Source: Mucilaginibacter pineti (GTDB lineage Bacteria > Bacteroidota > Bacteroidia > Sphingobacteriales > Sphingobacteriaceae). From it: a DNA stretch of 64,000 nucleotides. The notes beneath the pieces were generated by a model. That model did no database searches. It was not told the origin of the DNA and saw only the letters and a list, made by a program, of their open reading frames with translations. The stretch is taken from NCBI RefSeq assembly GCF_900101875.1, contig NZ_FNAI01000003.1, positions 124,001-188,000 on the forward strand, read 5' to 3'. Each line of letters begins with the position of its first letter. The first letter of the stretch is position 1. Shown here piece by piece: positions 34,446-41,375 of this stretch. A program made the translations under genes and the position numbers.

Positions 34446-35675
34446 ATGAAAACAGCGAACAGCACCTTTGGCGTTATCTTTTATCTTAGAAAGTACAAAG
34501 CCACTAATGACGGAAAAGCCCCTATCTATGCAAGGATTACCGTAAACGGCAGCAGGATTGACCTGTCGGTTAAACGTTCTATCGAGCAAGATAACTGGAA
34601 TGCCAACAAAGGTATGGCAAGAGGCAGCAGAGAAGAAATTGTAAAGCTTAACAAGTATCTGGAGCAATACCGTTCCGGCATTGTGGAGAGTTATCAGGAA
34701 CTGTTATTGCAAAAGAAGCTGATTACAGCGGAATTGGTAAAGGATAAATTTACCGGGGAAGATCAGGCCGAGTTTACCCTCTGTAAATTAATGGAGTACC
34801 ACAATACAGAGCAGGCGCAGGTATTGGAGCCAGGCACGATGAAAAACTATTACACCACTCAAAAGTATATTAAGGAATTTATCAAGGAGCGTTTTAGGAC
34901 AAGCGATAAATACCTGTCAGAGTTAAGCTATAAGTTTATTACCGACTTCGAGTACTACCTACGCAACAGAACGCCGGAGAAAGGCCAAAAAGCCCTGAAT
35001 AACAACGGCCTGATGAAACACATAGAAAGGTTTTGCAAGATGGTTAATCTTGCTGTCAGGCTTGAATGGTTAGACCGCAATCCCTTTCACGCCTACCAGT
35101 TAAAGTTTGACAAGGTAGAACGGGAATACTTAACCAAAGACGAATTGGCAAGGATTGAGGCCAAGAAATTCAACATTGTGCGATTACAGGTTGTACAAGA
35201 CCTTTTTGTTTTCAGTTGCTATACAGGACTGGCCTACATAGACGTGTTTAACTTAACGCCCGCTAACTTGATAGAAAAGTCGGCTAATAATTTTTGGATT
35301 GCAACCAACAGACAAAAGACAAACGAACTTGTAAGAGTGCCGTTATTGCCGAAAGCCTTAGCGATCATCGAAAAATACAAAGGCCATCCGCAGGCATTGG
35401 CCGAGGGCAAGGTACTGCCTGTACTGACAAATCAGAAATTAAACAGTTACTTAAAGGAAATTGCTGATATGTGCAGTATAAACAAACCCCTTACCTTTCA
35501 TATCGCCCGGCACACATTCGCAACAACAGTAACATTGACCAACGGCGTACCCATTGAAACGGTAAGCAAACTGTTAGGTCATAGCAAACTGACCACTACG
35601 CAGATTTATGCAAAGGTTGTCGAAAGTAAATTAAGCGACGATATGGTACAGCTTAGTAAAAGGTTGAAGGCATAG
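34446..35675 (+). CDS. Tyrosine recombinase (CTnDOT-like integrase)
   Basis: Site-specific integrase of 409 residues from the ATG at 34446. An Arm-DNA-binding domain (FYLRKYKATNDGKAPIYARI), a SAM-like core-binding domain (about 115-215) and a catalytic domain follow. Catalytic residues: HIAR (His352, Arg355), LLGH (His379) and Tyr388 in TTTQIYAKV. The first catalytic Arg, normally in TGLR, is Ala263 (TGLAY), a substitution known in CTnDOT-group integrases. It lies 308 bases past tRNA-Pro and probably integrated there. Confidence 0.95.
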   Translation: MKTANSTFGVIFYLRKYKATNDGKAPIYARITVNGSRIDLSVKRSIEQDNWNANKGMARGSREEIVKLNKYLEQYRSGIVESYQELLLQKKLITAELVKDKFTGEDQAEFTLCKLMEYHNTEQAQVLEPGTMKNYYTTQKYIKEFIKERFRTSDKYLSELSYKFITDFEYYLRNRTPEKGQKALNNNGLMKHIERFCKMVNLAVRLEWLDRNPFHAYQLKFDKVEREYLTKDELARIEAKKFNIVRLQVVQDLFVFSCYTGLAYIDVFNLTPANLIEKSANNFWIATNRQKTNELVRVPLLPKALAIIEKYKGHPQALAEGKVLPVLTNQKLNSYLKEIADMCSINKPLTFHIARHTFATTVTLTNGVPIETVSKLLGHSKLTTTQIYAKVVESKLSDDMVQLSKRLKA

Positions 35676-35693
35676 TTATGTTAAACAGAGTAT

Positions 35694-35727
35694 AGAAGCT
35701 CCATGCTAATTGTATGGGGCTTCTTTC
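35694..35727 (+). terminator. Terminator after the integrase gene
   Basis: AGAAGCTCCAT pairs with ATGGGGCTTCT (one G-T pair) and is followed by TTCG TT, 18 bases past the integrase stop. Confidence 0.65.
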
Positions 35728-35776
35728 GTTATATTTGCTTATACAGCCATTGTAATGCCTTAAAGAAAGAATTTAG

Positions 35777-36177
35777 ATGATTACAGAATTAAAAAAATAT
35801 GAAAACACGGGGAGTTTCACTTATAGACCACAGGATAGGTTAGCGCAAATATGTAACGCTCCGAATGATAAGGCGGGTATTTACTTAGTTTATACCATAC
35901 AGGGAAAAGAAAGAATGTTGGTATATATCGGCCGCTCAGGAAAAAAAGAACGAAGCGGTACCTATTTATTCGCAAAGGCGGTATTAAAGACCGCTTGGTT
36001 AACGGAAAACGGGATGGCGAATTGAGAAGAAATTTTTGGTTACGAGAGATGATTAATGGGTCATTAGATGCGTTGGAAATTCAATGGTTTGCAACACATG
36101 ACCAGAATTACATTGATTGCCCGGCGATAATAGAAGACCAATTAATTAAAAAATATAAGCCCTTATGGAATAGATAG
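35777..36177 (+). pseudogene. Frameshifted GIY-YIG nuclease-like gene
   Basis: Two overlapping frames make up one protein. The first (from 35777) carries AGIYLVYTIQGKERMLVYIGRSGK, a clear GIY...YIG core. Around 35970 the conserved reading moves by one base (-1) into a frame that continues RKGGIKDRLVNGKRDGELRR and ends CPAIIEDQLIKKYKPLWNR, a typical C-terminus with the late Glu. Restoring one base near 35965-35975 would give a single protein of about 133 residues. It is either a real frameshift mutation in the mobile element or a sequencing error. Confidence 0.75.
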
Positions 36178-36264
36178 ACATCTTAAGTGTTTTCACTGAT
36201 TATATAGTTGTGAAATCAACATGGGATTTTAACATTGAACGATTAAAGAAAATAAAACGAAGCT

Positions 36265-37014
36265 ATGCCAAATAAGTATTTCAAGCCGCGCAATCCCTTC
36301 GACCTGTCACCGCACAAATATGATCTTGGCATTTTTACAGGCTTAAAAAAGGGGAATGAAGACAATCATTTTTTAGCCAAACTCTGGAAAATGCCCCAAG
36401 ACGAATACAGGTTATACTACCTGTACCACCTAACCTACTTTCTTTCCAAAGAACCGAACGGAGAAAAAGAGTTCTTTGCCTTTGTTTGGCGCATTGTATT
36501 GGCTCGTATAAAATTTCTTGAGGGGACAGACCCTTTTTCTTCCGACCACGCCAAACATGTAGAACGGCTGGAAATACTTTTGAAGTTCCAAAAGTTCCTG
36601 CGCTCTATTGACCAATGGGATACCGATAAAACACAGACGGAAATTATCGCAGAGCAGGCAGAAGAAATTAGGAGATTACGAGACACCAACGCCGGGTTAA
36701 AGGAAGAACTTAAAGCTGCTAAAAAACTGGAAACCGAATATCACCTTAATATTGCCGAGGGAAAATTATTGGCCGTGGTTGATCTTTTCAAAAAGATCGA
36801 GGCACTTCAGCCTGATGGAAAGGAACTCGTTTTTGCACAGTTTCAAACGGTATGGGCAAAGATGATCTGCCGCAGTTTTCGGCATGGCGGCAAGGAGATC
36901 AAGTTTGATACCGTGCGCCGGTATTTTCCCGGCGACAAGGACGACCCAAGTTTCCGGTCGGCTCCCGTTGGGACAAAATATCAGCTTTACAATATTGTGC
37001 CAATCAAAAAGTAA
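36265..37014 (+). CDS. Unknown mobile-element protein with coiled coil
   Basis: A 249-residue cytoplasmic protein I do not recognise. The N-terminal 110 residues are helical (LYYLYHLTYFLSKEPNGEKEFFAFVWRI). Residues about 125-155 form a coiled coil (EIIAEQAEEIRRLRDTNAGL). A compact C-terminal domain ends TVRRYFPGDKDDPSFRSAPV. It sits between the integrase and mobilization genes, and similar proteins are, from memory, frequent on Bacteroidota mobile elements. A role in regulation or maintenance of the element is only inferred. Confidence 0.7.
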   Translation: MPNKYFKPRNPFDLSPHKYDLGIFTGLKKGNEDNHFLAKLWKMPQDEYRLYYLYHLTYFLSKEPNGEKEFFAFVWRIVLARIKFLEGTDPFSSDHAKHVERLEILLKFQKFLRSIDQWDTDKTQTEIIAEQAEEIRRLRDTNAGLKEELKAAKKLETEYHLNIAEGKLLAVVDLFKKIEALQPDGKELVFAQFQTVWAKMICRSFRHGGKEIKFDTVRRYFPGDKDDPSFRSAPVGTKYQLYNIVPIKK

Positions 37015-37116
37015 CAATTGCTCTCTAATCTTACTGCCTTTTAACCTTAAATAAGTATTCTTTTGAATTTGAGGAAGTTAAGTATTAATCTTATTTAACT
37101 CAAACCACTTCAACTT

Positions 37117-37138
37117 TACCATAGCTTTTGCTATGGTA
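37117..37138. promoter_or_regulatory. Perfect palindrome upstream of HTH genes
   Basis: TACCATAGC, TTTT, GCTATGGTA: a perfect 9-bp inverted repeat 47 bases before the first HTH gene. It shares the CATAG/CTATG half-site with the next palindrome. Confidence 0.5.
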
Positions 37139-37152
37139 ACGAAATCCGATAC

Positions 37153-37188
37153 GCATAGTACACTTTTGTTCCAAAACAAATGCTATGC
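37153..37188. promoter_or_regulatory. Palindrome overlapping the HTH gene start
   Basis: GCATAG at 37153-37158 and CTATGC at 37183-37188 flank a further paired TTTTGTT/AACAAA-type core; the right half-site contains the ATG of the HTH gene at 37185. Position suggests an autoregulatory operator. Confidence 0.4.
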
Positions 37189-37457
37189 AGATCATTAACA
37201 CGGATGTCTTAAATCGCTGTATCAGGGATGCAGTCAGGTACGAATTACAGGAACATTTTAAGAACGGCGGCATCCCGCCGCCAAAGGACAATGAACGGCT
37301 ATTGTCCAAACAGGAACTGGCCGCCGAGTTGGGCGTATCATTGGTGACACTTACCGACTGGATGAAAAAGGGCTTGCCCTTTTTACGTCTGCACAAAAGG
37401 GTGTATTTCAAAATGAGCGAGGTGCTCAAAATTATGCAACAAAAAACTAAAGGTTAA
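37185..37457 (+). CDS. Excisionase-like helix-turn-helix protein 1
   Basis: 90 residues. An N-terminal helix (about 1-35) is followed by a MerR/excisionase-type HTH_17 domain: RLLSKQELAAELGVSLVTLTDWMKKGLPFLRLHKRVYFKMSEVLKIM, which contains the recognition helix (VSLVTLTDWMKK) and wing. Probably a recombination directionality factor or regulator of the element. Ten bases separate it from the second HTH gene, so they form an operon. Confidence 0.85.
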   Translation: MQIINTDVLNRCIRDAVRYELQEHFKNGGIPPPKDNERLLSKQELAAELGVSLVTLTDWMKKGLPFLRLHKRVYFKMSEVLKIMQQKTKG

Positions 37458-37466
37458 GGAGGAAAG

Positions 37467-37727
37467 ATGAACATCGAATTTATCACGAAAGATGATTTAC
37501 GGAAGATTGAGAATTTGTTAGGCGAGATCAAAGGACTTTTAAAACCCGGTCAGGGACAAAGCAAACAATGGCTGAAAAGCTACGAAGTACGGAAGCTGTT
37601 AAACATTTCACCCGGCACCTTGCAGAATTTGCGTGTTAACGGTACGCTCCGTTACACCAAGATCGGGGGCTTGCTTTATTACAAATTAGAAGACATTGAA
37701 AAGCTATTGGAGGATAACAGCAGGTAA
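37467..37727 (+). CDS. Excisionase-like helix-turn-helix protein 2
   Basis: 86 residues: a helical N-terminus (DDLRKIENLLGEIKGLL) and an HTH_17 domain (KSYEVRKLLNISPGTLQNLRVNGTLRYTKIGGLLYYKLEDIEKLL). Unusually for this phylum, a good Shine-Dalgarno AAGGAGG stands 5 bases before the ATG. It pairs with the upstream HTH gene; tandem HTH_17 genes are usual in Bacteroidota conjugative and mobilizable elements. Confidence 0.85.
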   Translation: MNIEFITKDDLRKIENLLGEIKGLLKPGQGQSKQWLKSYEVRKLLNISPGTLQNLRVNGTLRYTKIGGLLYYKLEDIEKLLEDNSR

Positions 37728-37743
37728 GATTTGCGGGCAAACC

Positions 37744-37917
37744 CGAAGCTTCGCTTTGGGAAAAAGGCAGCACAGCGTACCGCTTGCCGTATAGCTGTAT
37801 AGTTGGATATATCGGCCGGAGGCCGTTAACCAAACCTACGTGCCGATAAGAAGCAAGTTTGTGTTTTTGGTACCCAAAAACTCCGTTACAGCCTGCGGCT
37901 GAACGGCAAACTTGCTT
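37744..37917. other. Highly structured gap, candidate oriT
   Basis: The gap before mobC holds nested perfect inverted repeats. An 11-bp outer stem (AAGCAAGTTTG 37851-37861 / CAAACTTGCTT 37907-37917) encloses two hairpins: TTTTTGG-TAC-CCAAAAA (37864-37880) and CCGTT..CAGCC-TGC-GGCTG..AACGG (37883-37906). Further hairpins are CGGCC-GGA-GGCCG (37813-37825) and CGAAGCTTCG (37744-37753). Its position directly upstream of mobC and the relaxase is where an origin of transfer is expected; no nic consensus was recognised. Confidence 0.5.
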
Positions 37918-37981
37918 TTTGCTCCCGATGGTCGCAAAAAGAAAAAATTAAAAGTGATGGGATTAAGACAGTGTGAGGCGT

Positions 37982-38374
37982 ATGGAAACGAACGGAAAAA
38001 CATCGGTTAAAACCGATAAACCAAAACACAAAGGCGGCAGGCCAAAAGTCAGGGTCAGGCGTGAAACGCATGTAAAAGTCAGGCTAACCGCTACCGAGCG
38101 TTTTTTGATTACAGGAAAAGCGAAAGACGCAGGTATGCGATTAAGCGACTGGATAAGGGCGGCGGCAAGAGCCGCAAAAATAGTGGCACGTTTGAAACCG
38201 GAGGATTTACAGATCATGCGCATGTTAACAGGAATGGCCAACAATCTGAACCAGTTAACTAAGCTGGCTCACCGGGATGGCATCTTAACAATTGCGATTA
38301 AATGCGGTAATCTATTGGTAGAAATAGACCAGGCATTAAAATATTTTAACAGCGATGATCGGCAAGATACCTAA
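37982..38374 (+). CDS. MobC-like relaxosome accessory protein
   Basis: 130 residues from the ATG at 37982 (a GTG at 37973 is an alternative). A basic N-terminus (KHKGGRPKVRVRRETHVKVRL) leads into a ribbon-helix-helix-like region (TATERFLITGKAKDAGMRLSDWIRAAAR) and the MobC signature LTGMANNLNQLTKLAHRDG. MobC proteins bind oriT and open the DNA for the relaxase. Its 3' end overlaps the relaxase start by 20 bases. Confidence 0.88.
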   Translation: METNGKTSVKTDKPKHKGGRPKVRVRRETHVKVRLTATERFLITGKAKDAGMRLSDWIRAAARAAKIVARLKPEDLQIMRMLTGMANNLNQLTKLAHRDGILTIAIKCGNLLVEIDQALKYFNSDDRQDT

Positions 38375-39311
38375 ACCCGGCAAAAGCTTTGGCGGCTGTA
38401 TCGAGTATAACGTCCTGAAAAAAGAGGCGGCCATACTTTACGCTGATGGCGTGCGCATTGATAAGATCGCGCACACCATTGCCGACTTTAATATGCAGCG
38501 CAAGATAAGCCCCGGCTTAGGTCAGGCGGTAGGGCATATTTCATTAAGCTGGAGCCCTGAAGATAAGGACAAGTTGAACGATGAAAAAATGGTGAGCATA
38601 GCCAAAGAGTACCTGCAAAAAATGAAAATACAGGACACGCAAGTACTGATCGTCAAACACAAAGACCGGGCGCATCCCCATGCTCATATCGTTTATAACC
38701 GGGTCGATAACGAGGGAAAAACTATTTCAGATAAATTTCAGCACCTGAAAAATATTAAGATCAGTAAGGAGCTAACCTTAAAACATGGAATGGAAATCGG
38801 GCAAGGCAAGGAAAAAGTTAACCGTCAGCAGCTAAAAGGTATTGACAAGTTGAAGTATGAATTGTACGACACCATTAAAGCAGTAAGCCACAAGGTTACC
38901 AGTATGGCAGAGCTTAAACAGGAACTGTTAAAGCAGGACATCGGTTTGCAATTTAAATACAAAAGCGGCACGTTGGAAAAGCAAGGTATCAGTTTCAGCA
39001 AAGGGGACTATAAGTTTAAAGGGTCGGAAATAGACCGCAGTTTAAGCTATGGCAGGTTGAGCAAACAGATCGAGCAACAGGCACAGCAGAAACAGGCCGA
39101 GGAACAACGTCCAACCTTAGCGCAGCAGTTACGGGAAGTCATCAACAACGAGCCGGTTAAAGAGCAATCCGGCCACCGATCTGTAATTGATTTGTTTGGC
39201 CACATTCCAATTATTACACCCGAGCCGGAACCCCACCCATACCGCAGACGAAAAAGAAAGGGTTATGGTCAGGACAATGATAACGAGCAAAGCCAGGGCA
39301 TTAGCCGATAA
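38355..39311 (+). CDS. Relaxase / mobilization nuclease
   Basis: 318-residue DNA relaxase that nicks oriT and leads the strand into a recipient. It begins MIGKIPKPGKSFGGCIEYN, the N-terminal strand of Bacteroidota relaxases of the MbpB/BmgA kind. The metal-binding HxH motif is in DRAHPHAHIVYNRVDNEGK (about residues 100-118). The candidate catalytic Tyr is in the N-terminal part (IEYN or ILYADG). The C-terminal third is Gln/Lys rich. Being short, it needs conjugation machinery from elsewhere, so the element is mobilizable rather than self-transmissible on what is visible. Confidence 0.93.
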   Translation: MIGKIPKPGKSFGGCIEYNVLKKEAAILYADGVRIDKIAHTIADFNMQRKISPGLGQAVGHISLSWSPEDKDKLNDEKMVSIAKEYLQKMKIQDTQVLIVKHKDRAHPHAHIVYNRVDNEGKTISDKFQHLKNIKISKELTLKHGMEIGQGKEKVNRQQLKGIDKLKYELYDTIKAVSHKVTSMAELKQELLKQDIGLQFKYKSGTLEKQGISFSKGDYKFKGSEIDRSLSYGRLSKQIEQQAQQKQAEEQRPTLAQQLREVINNEPVKEQSGHRSVIDLFGHIPIITPEPEPHPYRRRKRKGYGQDNDNEQSQGISR

Positions 39312-39343
39312 CAGAATTTCAAACCTAATGAAATGATTATATC

Positions 39344-39979
39344 ATGGAACACAATGAAGAAAAAAACATGCAGGATGAGATTATAGACAGCTTAGCTAAA
39401 AAGGTTACCCAACTGGTAAACCGTCAACAAAAAGTTGAAGAACTGAATTTAGGGACGTTGCCACCAAAAATAAAGGAACTGGAAGCTAAGGTAACGGAAA
39501 CCACCAATATGCGCATACTGGACTACAGTAAGCAGTTAGACCAGTTTGGCAGGCAGTTGAATGGATTTGACGGAAAGATCAATGCGATACCCAAAGAAAC
39601 TAAAGCAACAGTCCAATTCGATACTAAATCAAAATTTGTAATCAAAATACTACTCTATATGGGGCTTGGTATACTGACCTTGCTTGCAAGCACTATTAGC
39701 CTATGGATAGAGAACAACCGCAGAGCGGACGACAAAAACAAATACATTATTGTACAGGGGCTTTTTCCTAAAACAGCGCGGTATATCGATAGCGTTTATA
39801 TCAATAATCCGGAATATATACTCAAAGTTGCTAAAAACAATATTGAAGAAAAGCAAAAACTGATTGATGCCGCACTTGCAGCGAAGGAAGCGGCCGAGCA
39901 GGCAAAGCAAGCCGACGAAAACCTACAAAAGCTAAAAGGCAAAAAGCAGCCTGAAAAGAAAAAGAAAGGTAAAAAGTAA
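39344..39979 (+). CDS. Membrane coiled-coil protein downstream of the relaxase
   Basis: 211 residues, unknown function. An N-terminal coiled coil (about 10-95, KKVTQLVNRQQKVEELNL) is followed by one membrane helix (about 104-123, FVIKILLYMGLGILTLLAST), then a segment of about 50 residues and a Lys/Ala/Glu-rich C-terminal coil ending in a KKKKGKK tail. It lies 32 bases after the relaxase in the same direction, so it is likely in the mobilization operon and could tether the relaxosome to the membrane; this is inferred. Confidence 0.75.
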   Translation: MEHNEEKNMQDEIIDSLAKKVTQLVNRQQKVEELNLGTLPPKIKELEAKVTETTNMRILDYSKQLDQFGRQLNGFDGKINAIPKETKATVQFDTKSKFVIKILLYMGLGILTLLASTISLWIENNRRADDKNKYIIVQGLFPKTARYIDSVYINNPEYILKVAKNNIEEKQKLIDAALAAKEAAEQAKQADENLQKLKGKKQPEKKKKGKK

Positions 39980-40077
39980 TAGAAAGGCTTTATCAAGATG
40001 GATAAGCCTTCATCAACATTTAGTTTGTGTATAGCGGCGAAATAAATAATCAAATAAATCTTCTTATTAATGCCTAC

Positions 40078-40110
40078 CAAAGTCCCTGCATAACTGCAAG
40101 GACTTTATTT
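40078..40110 (+). terminator. Terminator after the mobilization operon
   Basis: AAAGTCC..TGCA / TGCA..GGACTTT stem with a 4-base loop followed by ATTTGTATTTT, about 100 bases past the 211-residue protein gene. Confidence 0.7.
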
Positions 40111-41313
40111 GTATTTTAAAATCTATTTAAACCGCGCCATATATTGGAGGTATTTATTCAAAAAAAATAAATGTGTAGATAAAACCAGATGTGGCCGGCC
40201 GTAGTCCGGCCCGATCCTCAGGACAGAGATAAATATATTATTTTAACACGGGACTAATTCCTAAAACGCAGCCAAGTATCGAAAAAAGATTAAACATGTG
40301 ATGTGGGCGCGGCAAATCCGCATTTTCACAAGCCGTTATTAATCAATAATTTCTCTTTTAAATACCTTTCATATCATTTGAACTTCCCGAAATATAGGTC
40401 AAACATGTTGTAAGCCTAGTTCTTAATTTAAAACTTTTACGTGGCTTAAAAATACTGGTCTCGGCTTGATAAGAATAGATTACCTGTTATGAATTGAATT
40501 TTATTTGTCCTTATCGATGACCCATCTGTTAGTCATGCAACTGTAGCATTTGTATCGTTTGATTGGCAGCCAAAACAAAAATATCTTCATGAAAGTCGTT
40601 CTGTGTATGCGGCTCAAATCAGCACGATCTGTTTTGCCACAGGGGCACATATTTAAAGAATAGGAGTTTTTCGTTTGTTCAGCCAGCATATTCAAGATAA
40701 TTAATTTTTATCTTCTCTTACTTCGGCTTTCAATTGGCATTCAAATATAGTAAATGATTGTAATTTAATTATTAATAAATTAATATGATCGTATTTTACC
40801 TTGAAAGAGAAATGTGGCGCCAAACTACCACTGCTGGCATGAGCAATTAGCAAATACGCGACCAAGCGATTTTTCCCGCGCGGGTTCAACTGGATAAGAT
40901 GTAAAGTCATTGTTTGGCGGAAGCGACCTTAAAAGTATCTTGACTGAAACCTAAAGAGGTGAAAACGTTGTCAAAAGGTGTATAAAATAGCATTAACAAG
41001 AAGTGAGTTTCCCACCGTTGCGTTACAAACTGTATCAGAGCGGGCTCAGGAAATTAAGCATGGTTGCAAATACAGATTAATTTAAGGGAAAACAAATAGT
41101 TAATTATCTTGTTTTGTGAAACTGAGTAAGCCGAAGTAGCTATGTGATTTTCAAGGAAAAAACTTTTTATTACAGAATTAATGGTGAGTACCTTTGGTAT
41201 ATTACCACATTTGATGCTGCTTATTTATATAGTAATATATCACATAGTTACCAATCAGTTTGTCGTTGATTTCCTAATAGGAAAATAATAGTTTTTATGA
41301 GAATTATTTGATT
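40107..41313. other. 1.2-kb AT-rich gap between the mobilization and EPS operons
   Basis: Apart from a possible zinc-ribbon fragment at 40501-40695, I find no supported gene. A short GC-rich hairpin (GGCCGGCCGTAGTCCGGCC) lies near 40195. A minus-strand frame at 40701-40910 has no recognisable features. No copy of the tRNA-Pro 3' end, which would mark attR, is present. Confidence 0.6.
40501..40695 (-). CDS. Possible zinc-ribbon small protein or remnant
   Basis: A 64-codon frame with a CPCG...CYSC pair of cysteine knuckles (about residues 17-19 and 50-53) around SRIHRTTFMKIFLFWLPIKRYKC. Short proteins with two Cys-x-Cys knuckles separated by a basic hydrophobic stretch occur in Sphingobacteriaceae, but it is isolated in a gap and its start is uncertain (Met1, Met3 or Met16), so it may be a remnant. 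Confidence 0.4.
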   Translation of the reverse strand: MNMLAEQTKNSYSLNMCPCGKTDRADLSRIHRTTFMKIFLFWLPIKRYKCYSCMTNRWVIDKDK

Positions 41314-41321
41314 TACTTTTG
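41314..41321 (+). promoter_or_regulatory. Candidate -7 element of the EPS operon
   Basis: TACTTTTG fits TAnnTTTG exactly and would place the transcription start about 48 bases before the first EPS gene. The -33 TTTG is poor (GTTTTTATG around 41291). Confidence 0.5.
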
Positions 41322-41375
41322 CGAAAAAAAACATTTTTTGGAGTATTATCCATTATACTCTAACGGCCATTAAAT

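Noticed and set aside
40701..40910. Minus-strand 69-codon frame in the gap before the EPS operon
   Set aside because: No recognisable motif, no start signal and composition like the surrounding non-coding DNA.
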